Assembly: GCA_963706875.1 (NCBI GenBank)
Contig: CAVPNW010000016.1
Coordinates: 654,210-718,209, forward strand
Origin: Prado023 sp963706875
Lineage (GTDB): Bacteria > Actinomycetota > Actinomycetes > S36-B12 > CAIYMF01
DNA length: 64,000 nt
Direction: 5' to 3'
Shown: positions 51,931 to 61,031 of the stretch, in pieces
Position numbering within the stretch: position 1 is the first letter of the stretch
Layout of the letters: each line of letters begins with the position of its first letter
Position numbers and translations under genes: made by a program
Notes under the pieces: generated by a model
What the model was told of the DNA's origin: nothing
The model's database searches: none
What the model saw: the letters and a program-made list of their open reading frames with translations, nothing else

Positions 51931-53550
51931 CTACTCGAGCTCCCTTGTCACCGTGATGATCGAGTAGGGGCCGTACCGTCCGTTCTTCCCCGTGACGTGG
52001 ACGAACCGGTACCCGAGCTCAACTGCGTCGGGGTGCAGCGAGACTAGGACGGACCTGTCGGCGGCGAGCAGAGCGGTTCGGGTCCAGGCGTCGATCGCCG
52101 CGCCGCTCGTGGTGAAAATGACGGTCGCCCGATCGATGCGGGAGTTCCGCTCGCAGTCCAGGACAACCTGCTCCGCGCCGACCCCGATTTGTGCCGCGAT
52201 CAGCAGCTCGTTGCCCCACGGATACTTGGGGTGGTCCCCTCCCAGTGGGGGAAGCGCGGCGAGGGTGGCCTCCAACCGCATGCGCCACTGCTCCTGCGGA
52301 ACGTCTTGCAGCCCGACCTCGGTGAGGAACAGGGGCGGCTTGTCGTGCGTGTAGAGGTAGCGGCCGTCCATCGCCAACCGGAGGTAGACCCTGTCGTCCG
52401 TGTTGGGGTCCGGGTACCAGGTGAAGATATGTGACTGGTCGCCGTAGTCGTAGGTGCTGATCCGCACAACCGACGAGCGCCGGGTCGCCGGCTTGCGTGG
52501 GGCTGCGCTCTTGGGCACGAACCTCACCTGCGGTGCCCGGGCGTGCACCAGGTCGTCGAGCGTGGCCAGTAGGGCTTCGGCGACCTTCTTGGTCACGGTT
52601 GCGGACTCACACACGACGTCCCGGTCCCCAATGTGGCCGCCCTCCTCAGCGCCGAGCCGAAGGCGCAGCACAGTCCATCCGGCCTCGGCCAGCATCTCGT
52701 TCCGCAGCCGGTCCTCCGCTTCCTTCCCGCGATGTGTAGAGCCGTGGTGGGACTTCAACGGCTGGCACGGGTCGACCTCGACAACCACGTGGTGGTCGAC
52801 CAGGACGATGTCCGGGGTGATCGTCGCGACCTCATCCGGGATGCTGGCATGGCTGCACCAGATCGCCAGCTTCCGTTCCGGGACCGTGTAGCCGGCCCCG
52901 ACGAGGATGTCTCGAACCGCCTGTTCGACACCTGAGGTCACTGGGTTGTGGGACTCGGTGACCGACCCGACCTCGGGTCTGGGCTTCGCAGCGTCGGGAA
53001 CCTTCGGGAACGGCCGGCCACGGCATTCACGGCAGTACGGCTTCCCCTGGGCGACCCATGCGGCGGACCCGTCAAGCATTCGATGGGCTGCGCCGCCGAC
53101 CGGGCAGACCCAGGCTACCCAGATCGATGTCACCCGCTGCGCGTCCTGCGGGTCGGCCAGGAACGCGACCAGGTGGGGGTAGGCCTGCTCGATGGTCGGC
53201 CCGTCGCACCTCTCACAGCCGCACGACGGGTCGTCGGCCCATTCGGACAGCGTTCGCGCCACCCACCGGGCTGGCCGGCGGGCCCGGCAGATGACAGGCA
53301 CCACGATCGTCCGGTCGGGGGCTACGGCGGCGATCGCGGTCCTGTGTGCGATGACCGCGCCGGCCCATCCCTTGCCGTCGGCGAGGTACTTCGCGATTGT
53401 GGCCTGCGACGGTGGTCGAGGCTCGGCCTGAGACCGGTACCAACGGTCGTACGTGTCGGCGGAGAAGGACCCGCCATCTGGAATCGTCTCCGACCACCGG
53501 TCAAGGGTCTGCCTCAGAACGGTCAGGTCGAACTTCGGTGCAGTTGCCAC
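51931..53550 (-). CDS. Zinc-finger protein with PD-(D/E)XK (Vsr/DUF559-like) nuclease core
   Basis: Numbered from GTG 53550 (a TTG at 53592 would add 14 residues). Residues 1-75 look like an HTH-type reader (TYDRWYRSQ, SQATIAKYLADGKGW). Cysteines C110, C112, C115 and C149, C173, C176 can build one or two zinc ribbons. Then ITPDIVLVDHHVVVEVDP (D247, E258, D260) and EAGWTVLRLRLG give the strand order of Vsr/DUF559-type nucleases. The C-terminal 200 residues are unknown. Likely DNA-cleaving effector; homology is by pattern only. Confidence 0.6.
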   Translation of the reverse strand: MATAPKFDLTVLRQTLDRWSETIPDGGSFSADTYDRWYRSQAEPRPPSQATIAKYLADGKGWAGAVIAHRTAIAAVAPDRTIVVPVICRARRPARWVARTLSEWADDPSCGCERCDGPTIEQAYPHLVAFLADPQDAQRVTSIWVAWVCPVGGAAHRMLDGSAAWVAQGKPYCRECRGRPFPKVPDAAKPRPEVGSVTESHNPVTSGVEQAVRDILVGAGYTVPERKLAIWCSHASIPDEVATITPDIVLVDHHVVVEVDPCQPLKSHHGSTHRGKEAEDRLRNEMLAEAGWTVLRLRLGAEEGGHIGDRDVVCESATVTKKVAEALLATLDDLVHARAPQVRFVPKSAAPRKPATRRSSVVRISTYDYGDQSHIFTWYPDPNTDDRVYLRLAMDGRYLYTHDKPPLFLTEVGLQDVPQEQWRMRLEATLAALPPLGGDHPKYPWGNELLIAAQIGVGAEQVVLDCERNSRIDRATVIFTTSGAAIDAWTRTALLAADRSVLVSLHPDAVELGYRFVHVTGKNGRYGPYSIITVTRELE

Positions 53551-53634
53551 ATGGGGAACGGTCCCACGGGCCTGTGACACTGCAAGGTGCAAGGCAAGAA
53601 GTCGCTGGGACCTTCACCGAGGTGCGGCGAGCCC

Positions 53635-54630
53635 CTACCGTCCTGCTCGCTGGTGCAGCTCGTCGAAGAACGCGGCCAGCATCCCAGCTGCCGACGCAGA
53701 TTCGAGCTCCTTGCCTCCGAACCGGTACACCTCGTACCCGGCGAGGCGAAGCCTCCGGTCCTCGGCGACCATCGCGGCGTACAGCGTCGGGCTCGCCTGC
53801 CGGTCCGGGGTGGCGTAGTGCTGAATGCCGTCGACTTCGATCACGACTCGGCGCCGGTCGGAGAACAGCAGGAGGAAGTCCATTCGCTGCCTGACCAGCG
53901 GCGACCCAGCCGATCCCCGCTGCCATGCGGTGTAGGGGTCATAGTGCAGATACACCTGGGGAAGGATCGCGGGGATATCGAAACCGTGGCTCTTGTAGCG
54001 ACGCTGGTAGACGTCGAACACCAGCCTCTCAGCCGCGTTGTCTCCCAGACTGGAAGCCAGGCGCTCGTGCAGCGCGAGCCCCACGTCCCTGCTGCTCTGG
54101 TCGGCGAGGTGTTCCCGGTCGCGCCACCAGTCGATCAGGGCCTGGAAGGACAACCCAGCCGCCGTGATCGGTCGGTCGTAGACGAGGCAGAACTTCGCGT
54201 TGCGTGTGATCTCGATGTCGTTGTTGACGGCGTCTCGCAGGACCAGTTCCGGCTTGGGGCCGTTGGCCGCGAAGATGAGGTTCTTCACTGAGCCACCCAC
54301 GCCGCCGGTCTGCTTGTCGTACGCGTCGATAAGGGGAGTCAGCTGGTCCGCCGGCACGTCGCACTCGGCAATGATCCGCCTTGCCAGAGTGACAAGCTGG
54401 CCCACCGTCCAGCCTTCGGTGACCGCCTCGACGAGCAGGCGCTTGCTTGTGTACTCACCCGGTGCGTGACCCGCCGGTGGTGTGAGCGATAGCTCATCTC
54501 GCAGCACGACTTCGAGCTCGGCACGGGTGTAGCCGAGGAGCGTGTTCTCGATGGCGTTCCGAAGTGTTCGAACGGACACCTTCACCGGCATAAGAGAGGC
54601 CTTGGAGGCAAGCGACTCCCAGAAGTCCAT
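53635..54630 (-). CDS. Helical-domain protein with C-terminal PD-(D/E)XK (DUF559-like) nuclease
   Basis: 331 residues from ATG 54630. The N-terminal part (about 20-110: RTLRNAIENTLLGYTRAELE, SKRLLVEAVTEGWTVGQLV) resembles the N-terminal domains of AbiJ-type abortive infection proteins; this is an impression, not proof. A middle segment (120-230) is unknown. The C-terminus has RQRMDFLLLFSDRRRVVIEV with D241, E255 and D257 in IEVDGIQHY, then EDRRLRLAGYEVYRFGG, a Vsr/DUF559-type nuclease. First gene of the three-gene minus-strand set; 84 bases separate it from the zinc-finger nuclease. Confidence 0.6.
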   Translation of the reverse strand: MDFWESLASKASLMPVKVSVRTLRNAIENTLLGYTRAELEVVLRDELSLTPPAGHAPGEYTSKRLLVEAVTEGWTVGQLVTLARRIIAECDVPADQLTPLIDAYDKQTGGVGGSVKNLIFAANGPKPELVLRDAVNNDIEITRNAKFCLVYDRPITAAGLSFQALIDWWRDREHLADQSSRDVGLALHERLASSLGDNAAERLVFDVYQRRYKSHGFDIPAILPQVYLHYDPYTAWQRGSAGSPLVRQRMDFLLLFSDRRRVVIEVDGIQHYATPDRQASPTLYAAMVAEDRRLRLAGYEVYRFGGKELESASAAGMLAAFFDELHQRAGR

Positions 54631-54918
54631 GGGAGCAGTGTCGCCGCGGGGACAGCGACCGCGGTGGCAAGACGCGCGACGAGCCCGACAGGGCTCGGTG
54701 TACCGCCGCCTTGGCCGGTCCATCGGTGGTGGTCTGGCTGGCGGCCGGCGATTCCTGCGGTTGACTGATCTACTCCTGGCGAGATGGTCGAGATCGGGCG
54801 CGCAGCCGGGCGCTAGCGACATTGGGTCACCATCGCCAGCAGGGGGGATGCCAATGCCCCCTGTCACGATCGGCCTGGGCGGCATTGAGTCTCGGCGGTG
54901 TGTCCGAGCGCTGCGTGG

Positions 54919-55470
54919 TTAATTGGTGTGCCCGGTCCAAGGTGGCGCCGTCCCAGTACCGGGTGGTGGCCTGTCCATGTGGGTCTGGGTACCAGCCGGG
55001 CAGGTGGGCGACTGGCGGTGGGTAGGCCACCGGGGCGGGGTAATACCCGTATCCGGTGGCCGCGTAGGGCGAGGCTGGGGTCGCCCGATTTCGCGGCTGG
55101 GTAGCCCACGACGGCCGACACCGGCCAGAGCAGGAAAAGGCCCAGACCGAAGGTGAGCAGCCCGACGACGACGCTGACCCCGAACATGATCGCCGCCCCG
55201 GGCACCGTGGAGTACAGCAACCCCAGCGGGCCGAAGAAGAACCCAAGAACGGCGGTCGAGGGCCGGATCCTTGGAGGAGCCGATGATCACCACCTGGGGG
55301 GGTGCGGAGAAGACCACCGGCGAGCTATACGTCACCGGCGGTGGTGGTGGGTACACCGTCGGGAGGACCTGGGTGGGGGCCGCAGCGGCTGGCAGGGCGG
55401 TGGCGCACACCGGGCAGATGGCCGTCCCGCGGGTCGACGGCGTTGTGCACGTCGGGCAGATCTGAGCCAG
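54919..55470 (-). pseudogene. Zinc-ribbon/DUF2510 membrane protein, several frameshifts
   Basis: Different frames give consecutive pieces of one recognisable layout: ICPTCTTPSTRGTAICPVCA (zinc ribbon), a Pro-rich stretch (VYPPPPPVTYSSP), VLGFFFGPLGLLYSTVPGAA with LTFGLGLFLLWPVSAVVGY (membrane), and the DUF2510 end LPGWYPDPHGQATTRYWDG then ATWTGHTN and stop. At least four shifts are needed, including one just after the ATG. Either decayed or heavily mis-sequenced. DUF2510 membrane proteins are common in actinobacteria and of unknown function. Confidence 0.55.
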
Positions 55471-55874
55471 TCATGGTGGCGCTCCCCTCGAGTGCCTCTC
55501 CCCCGGTCGCTCGGCGGCACCGCAACCCATCCTAAGGAGCGTGCCCCACCGGATCGGCCCCGAAACGAAAAACCGGACTCGGGTCCGGTGAGGCAGCACC
55601 CGGGGCATGCTGGGCGTGGAGTCGATGGCGCGAGCCACGGGCCGCGGCCGCCGACCAGTCCACGTAGCGGTCGTGTGTAGCCGACCTTGGCGTTTCAGTG
55701 GACTGTGTCAGCGGTGGGGCGGTAGCTGCTCGGCGATGAGCCAGGTTCGCCGTCATGGCACCACCCGCAGTCGCCTCGGCAGCTCCCCCGATACCCCCCG
55801 ACGCATTGACCGCCGAGCTCGAGGCGTGCCGACGCACTCTGGGAGGTCCCCGGTCCAGGCGGCATGATCAGCCT
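55471..55874. other. Intergenic region before the helicase fragment
   Basis: No gene supported. A small hairpin ACCGGAC-TCGG-GTCCGGT (about 55,573-55,590) is the only structure seen; it may be a terminator. Confidence 0.4.
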
Positions 55875-56577
55875 GTGGGCATCATCTGGTCGGGCCGTGG
55901 TGGCTGGACGCTCGGGCGGGACTTCGACCGCCTTACCCTGACGGCTGGCGGCAAGGTCGAGGTGTTCGCCGAAGCCGATGCCAGCCGGCTGTTGGTCACC
56001 GTGGGCGCTTTCGCCGCACCCTGGTAGTCAGGGGCACACCGCCGCTCAGATTGAAGGGCATTCGGCGCCGCGATGCTCGGCGAGGTCAGATCAGCCATCG
56101 CTGGGGTGGTGGCACGCGGCCAGATCGGTCCCGCCCTTGTAAGCGCCGCCGAGCGTCAAGCCGCCTTCGAGGAACTCCTTGAGTCACATCTCAGGGAGCA
56201 GCGCTGGATTTCGTTCGATGCCGCCGACAGGGCGCCTGCCGACCTCCCGAGCAAGGCGGGCGTGGTTTCCACGCTCGATGCAACACAGCAGTCGGCGCTG
56301 AGCAACCACTTGACGGAAGATGAGGTCCGGGCGCTCGCCTTCTTGGACGAGGACCACCGCGCCCTCATCGCCGCCGCGAACGCCGAGATCCTCCGGCGCG
56401 AGCTTCGGTCACGACGGTCCTTCTTCGACAGCGTGGAGACGGCGCCCCTCACGGAGCAGCAGGCGGCCGCTGTGGTCGCGTTCGACAACCGAGTGCGCGT
56501 GATCGCCGCAGCTGGCTCTGGCAAGACCTCGGTGATGGTGGCTCGCGCCGCGTACGCGATCGCGCGCGGCTTCGTCC
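55875..56577 (+). pseudogene. UvrD-like helicase (helicase IV type), cut off after Walker A
   Basis: GTG 55875 begins VGIIWSGRGGWTLGRDFDRL; after two frame changes (about 56,027 and 56,070) the protein continues TLVVRGTPPLRLKGIRRRDA, SAIAGVVARGQIGPALVSAA and reaches TEQQAAAVVAFDNRVRVIAA with Walker A AAAGSGKTSVMVARA. It reads RGFVP and then changes to unrelated sequence at about 56,576, where relatives continue with a conserved LAFN-type motif. More than half of the helicase is missing. The break coincides with the composition change of the contig. Confidence 0.7.
56576..56577. other. Junction between two unlike sequence compartments
   Basis: Left: GC-rich actinobacterial coding DNA in mid-helicase. 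Right: a lower-GC open frame already inside a PEGA-domain protein. Neither gene has its proper end or start at this point, and no att site, IS or repeat is seen. Confidence 0.65.
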
Positions 56578-57613
56578 CAGGCGCTGGGCGATCTTCAGGC
56601 AGGAGGCTATTCGCTGGAAGTTGAAGCCGAGGGCTGCACGCCCCACAAACAGACGGTAAAGATCAAGCCGAGTGAAGTCGTCGACGTGGGAACCATCTCT
56701 TTTACGGGCTCCTTGCAGGTGGCATCGGATCCAAGTGGCGCGGAGATCTATGTGGATGGAGAGAGAAAAGGAATTACCCCGATGACGGTCGCCGATCTCC
56801 CGGCGAGGCAGAGCCAGGTGGAGTTGAGGTTGCCCGGGACTTCCCCCTCCATTGTCAAAGCTTCCATTCAGCCCGACAAAGTGACCGATCTCGGTGTGAT
56901 CAAGTTGAAGAAAGATATTGACCATGAAATGGTCACGTCTTTCGATCAAGGTCGTCAACAGCGTCTTATTGGGACACCTTCTCAGCCTGAACAAAGGGCC
57001 GCCGAGAGGCAGTCTACCGGTGGAGCCAATGAATCCGCTCAGAGCCCCTCCCTCTTCGTTGGTGATGAATTCGTGATTCAGCACAGAAATTTGACAAATC
57101 CCAAACTTAGTTATGTCGGTGGAGAAGCAAGAGTATCCTGAAGGGAATCGCGTTCGTATCACGGTGAAGAATCTCAACAGCAGCTATGTCAGAACGCTTG
57201 AATATGATCGACAGTGGAACCCCATCGGCACACGAGGCAAAGCCGGGGAGGGATTCGATTACAGTCCACCCGTCAAGTACTATGACTTTCCGCTCTATCC
57301 CGGCAAACGCTGGTCAGGGACATCCACGGAGCGGAACATCAAGACAGGACAGGTTCGGGAGCACACAATCAATGCCGAGGTCGGGGGGTGGGAAACGATC
57401 ACCGTTCCAGCCGGCACATTTAGAGCCATCAAAGTGATGATTCGCAACGCGGTCAAGGATCTGCAAACCGGTCAGGTAAAATCGGGAAGCGACATATCCT
57501 GGTACGCCCCCCTTGCAAAGCGGTCGGTCAAATCTGAATTAACAGCTTTTAATGCAATAGATGGCCGGGATGAAGTGCAAATCGCAGAGCTGATAAGGTA
57601 CTCGGGAAGATGA
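56577..57613 (+). CDS. PEGA-domain protein, 5'-truncated, one frameshift
   Basis: The frame is open at the junction with the end of one PEGA unit (LGDLQAGGYSLEVEAEGC) and contains a whole second one (GSLQVASDPSGAEIYVDGER, KGITPMTVADLPA). After a shift near 57,115 a further beta-rich domain follows (YPEGNRVRITVKNLNSSYVR, WETITVPAGTFRAIKVMI), similar in style to DUF3108-like outer-surface domains. Codon use differs from everything to the left. PEGA modules occur on extracytoplasmic proteins; the missing N-terminus could hold a signal peptide or kinase domain. Confidence 0.65.
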
Positions 57614-57624
57614 GTGGTCTGAAG

Positions 57625-57786
57625 CTAAACTGAAAAATCCGCGATCGCGTCCAACTCTCCCGGCAGCATCTCAGTGGGAATTCCTTGGAGCAACACGGCA
57701 AGGATCGCACTGAGCTTTGTCTCAGTGATCATGAGCGGGGTGTTGAGCACCCTTCCCGCAAGATGGATCAGGAGGTTTTTTGCCAT
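57625..57786 (-). CDS. Phage S49-type (ClpP/SppA-like) prohead protease, N-terminal fragment
   Basis: MAKNLLIHLAGRVLNTPLMI followed by TETKLSAILAVLLQG is the characteristic N-terminus of phage S49 peptidases that follow lambda-type portal genes. It stops after 53 residues, before any catalytic residue, next to the PEGA gene's 3' end. A second join or deletion is likely near 57,615-57,650. Confidence 0.55.
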   Translation of the reverse strand: MAKNLLIHLAGRVLNTPLMITETKLSAILAVLLQGIPTEMLPGELDAIADFSV

Positions 57787-58676
57787 CTTCTTCGGACCTA
57801 TCCCTTTGACTTCCTTTTGCGATACTGAAGGACGGTCGCCATCGTGAGCTGAACCGGGTGCTTGCTCAAATGCTTCTTCAACCGAACCTGATAGGCATTG
57901 AAGAGAGTGGTGCACTCCTGGTGATCAATTCTCCCGGATGACCTACCGAGATTGCACTCCCTGCAGACCAACCAGGTCTTGCTCATTGAGTTCTCATGGC
58001 GATTGATGAAGTGATCCTCATGACAATCCGGGAGCTTTTGTTTGTGGTGATCGATGATCTGGGTTTCACCACAGCAAGGACACACCCCTTTGAAGGCGTG
58101 ATAGACACATTCGATGTGCTTTCGGACCGTGTCCCTGGAGAGTCCGCGTCGCTTGATGGGAAGCGTGTTCTTTAGACCATTCAGTTCCTTGGCCACTTCA
58201 TCGACTTCGGTCTCAACCTTTTCCACCCTTTGGCCCAGTCCCCCGAGGCCCCCTTTGAAATCCTCCATGAGAGCCACCAGGCGTTCTTCGTTCTGTTTCC
58301 CCTGGATCAGGAGCTGATTGAGGACAGCGTTCCCGTGCTTAAGGCTTTCCTTCATCTTTTCGAACTGGCCGATGTACCAAACCTTGAATTGAGCCGCTTT
58401 CTTGCCTGTGAACCCACTGCAAGAAGGGTAAAACCTGCCTCCGTTAGTTCGTACATGGGCTGCCATCGATTTCTTCCATCCTGATAGCCGCTTTCAATCA
58501 GCGCAAAAATGGCGCTGATTGAATTCCTCAGGACATTCAATGGATTGGATGGCCCGGAGCACGTCTTTGTGTTCTTTCTCAAACACCCGTGCCACATCCA
58601 GAGAAGTGGTCCAGAGCTTGCCGTCGCGTTCGAAGACAACCGGTCTTTCAAAAGTTACGAGTTGCGTGTCCATCAA
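57786..58676 (-). CDS. Rha-like phage regulator with C-terminal HNH-type domain (frameshifted)
   Basis: Starts MMDTQLVTFERPVVFERDGK with LWTTSLDVARVFEKEHKDVL, the Rha/pRha DNA-binding domain. After a shift near 58,505 comes DGRNRWQPMYELTEAGFTLL and, after another near 58,415, FTGKKAAQFKVWYIGQFEKM. A coiled coil (about GGLGQRVEKVETEVDEVAKE) leads to CPCCGETQIIDHHKQ...CREC, a Cys-His HNH-like finger. Rha proteins interfere with phage growth or control lysogeny; the HNH tail is unusual in my experience. It sits between portal and protease genes, where structural genes are expected. Confidence 0.6.
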
Positions 58677-58703
58677 AGCTCCTGCCAGGTTCTCTGGCGT
58701 TCT

Positions 58704-60210
58704 TCATTGAGAGGTGGTCTCTTCCACTGCATGGTCCTCTACCCTTTGTGCGGCTCCTGACTTCTGCGTTTTCCTGGGGTCGGAGTCGAGAACGAGCCCG
58801 TAGGAATCCGAGGAGGCATTGTCCTCTGCGATCTGCTGGTCCACGACTTCCCGGTCGTAGCCTTGCTCGGCGATGACCGTCGCTCTCGGATTCTTGAATC
58901 CAGACCGCACTGCCAGCTGCTCGGCCATGAGGTCCTTCAAAAGGATCCACCCACTTCCAGCCCTGGGATCTCCACTCGATCCGCCTGTAGGCTCGCTTGT
59001 TTCTGAGATACCCGGGAAGGCTCAGCGCGTTTGAGAGGAACACGGCATCCAGCCACCGGTTGGCCACAGGGGCGGCAAAACTGAAAAATGAGAGATTTGC
59101 TGCTGGAGCATTTCCCACCGGCGCGAATTCGAGAAGTCCCGCCCGGATCGAGGAGTAGTTGACGCCGGTCAGATCGCCGGTCAACTGTTCGTAGGTGACT
59201 CCCATTCCTACTGCTGTTTCCCTTAGCTGCTGTTTGATCCAGATTTCGTAGGTCTGACCGACGTCCGACGGCTCGGAAAAATTCACATCCATCCCGCGGC
59301 GGGAGCACGGGAAGGCGCCGGGTTCAAGGGCGATCACATCCCCGGCCTTCACAGTCATTTCCGGCCTTTTTCCGAGGGGACGAATCGCCCGTTCCACACC
59401 AGCAGGATCCCTTATGAACCCGCCGAACATCGCCGCCGTCTTTTTCCGGACAAGCTCTGCGTCCTCGTACTGGTCGAGTTCGTGGATCTTAACGATGATC
59501 GAGGAGAGCCACGGCCGGCCGCTGGCCTGTCCGGCCCGAAGCGGGCGAAAAATATGGAGGATCTCCGAGGCCGGAACCCGGACCCGCTGAGAAATATTGG
59601 TTGAGAGATGAACTGCTCCCCCGGATGGTCCCTCAAGAGCCGATAGGCGACTCTTCGCCCCCGCCTGTCGATCTCGATCCCCATCCGCACCAGGTTTCCG
59701 TTATCAAGAATGGTCTGGTAGGTTTCGTCGAGGTGGTCGGCCTCAAGGAGCTGGAGCTGCAGGGTAACGCAAAGGTCGTCTTCAGGGTATCTTGGCCGGA
59801 ATCGGACGAGGACCTCGCCGCTTTCAATGAGAGCTCTTGAGGTGAGTGCCTAGAGTCCGTAAAAGTCGGTTGTGCCGTAAGCGTCAGCCTCCAAAGTCGA
59901 ATCCGCCCAAAGCTCCTGAAGTTTGCCTTAAGGCTTTGGTCCTTTATTTTCCACCTGGGGGTGAGCTCGGTCCCGATGAGGTTTGCGACCCACGACTCTA
60001 CACCCGACTCAGCGATGGGCTTGTTTTCTGATGAGCTCCCTGACCCTTGAGCGAAGTGTTGAAAGAGACGACCAGAGTACAGTGTTGGGACCTGCTGAGG
60101 ACATCCCCCATACGCCGAGGCGCCTTCCGGATCCCGCAGCTTCAAAAGAGCCGGACAGAGACGATCTTGAGATCTGATTCCCGTGCTGATCGAGGAGCTT
60201 GAGATATCTC
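58704..60210 (-). pseudogene. Lambda-type phage portal protein, many frameshifts
   Basis: Consecutive pieces from several frames rebuild the Phage_portal_2 family: SGSFEAAGSGRRLGVWGMSS, IAESGVESWVANLIGTELTP, ADAYGTTDFYGL then TAG where Gln is expected, ALIESGEVLVRFRPRYPEDD, LEADHLDETYQTILDNGNLV, RMGIEIDRRGRRVAYRLLRD, FRPLRAGQASGRPWLSSIIV, GDLTGVNYSSIRAGLLEF and WRSQGWKWVDPFE, ending in a tail that stops at 58,704. At least five shifts and one amber codon are needed. The portal forms the DNA entry ring of the capsid. Confidence 0.75.
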
Positions 60211-60239
60211 AACCAAAGCCCCTTTGAGGTTGTGGTGAG

Positions 60240-60436
60240 GACAAAGCACCAGCGTCCCGCTGAGGAGCCGAGTTCGGTTTCGATTTCTGACTTGAGTGCC
60301 CGGAGCTTGTCGAGATCAGTCAGCGCATACTGGACTGTCCGGTTCCGGCCGTGACGGAAACGACCCGCTCCCCCTTGGCGAGTGCGATGATGGCTGCCGT
60401 GACATTCGCGAGATCCGTCCCGTGTAGGCCACTCAA
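60240..60436 (-). CDS. Phage gpW-like head-tail joining protein (one frameshift)
   Basis: Starting at TTG 60436: VTAAIIALAKGERVVSVTAG, then after a one-base shift TVQYALTDLDKLRALKSEIE. The pattern G-x-R-V-V-S-V...Y-x-x-T-D-L-x-x-L-R-x-x-x-x-x-I-E is that of the small gpW/head-tail joining proteins, which lie directly upstream of the portal gene in lambda-like phages, as here. The exact ends are uncertain because of the indel. Confidence 0.5.
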
Positions 60437-60470
60437 GACTCCTGAAAAACAAAAGCGAGGTTGACTGCAT

Positions 60471-61031
60471 CAGGTGGCAGTGTAACCCCGCTTTTCCGGC
60501 ACCTTCGCCTATGGCTCTCTTGTCGTCGGCTATGGTCTCAAACCAGATATCTTTTGTCTTGACAGCTGTTTTTCATTGATCAAACCCATTGACGGCCGGA
60601 GGCTGTTCAGTGCAACTTCAAACACCTGGGGGTTCAAGAGAAAGGGCCGAGAGTCTGTGTGGTTTCATGTATGACAAGGATGTGGGTTATGCGAGAAGCA
60701 GTGTGAGGGATTCGAGATGGCAAGGAATGCTGGAACTTTTCGGGTGAACTGATGGTCAATCCCTGAACCATTGCGCACAGCGGTAAGGTTTAGAATCTTT
60801 GCTGCAGGCAACTATTGGCTCATCCTCATGCTGCAGGAGGCAATTGGTCAATCTTGCTCATAGGCAGAAATCGATACATCGAGACGAGAATTTTCCTATG
60901 GCATCCTCGGATTGACGAAATTCCTATTTGGCCATACCCTGCCAAAATGGTGGATCGGTAACATTCGCGGTGACTATCGGCGTATATCGCGGATCGCCTC
61001 AAAGTGACAGCATTTCTCAGAAGGAGTTGGA
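60471..61031. other. Intergenic stretch, lower GC
   Basis: No gene is supported. Stops are frequent in all frames apart from one short minus-strand frame without recognisable content. The promoter for the gene at 61,032 should lie in its right part. Confidence 0.4.
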
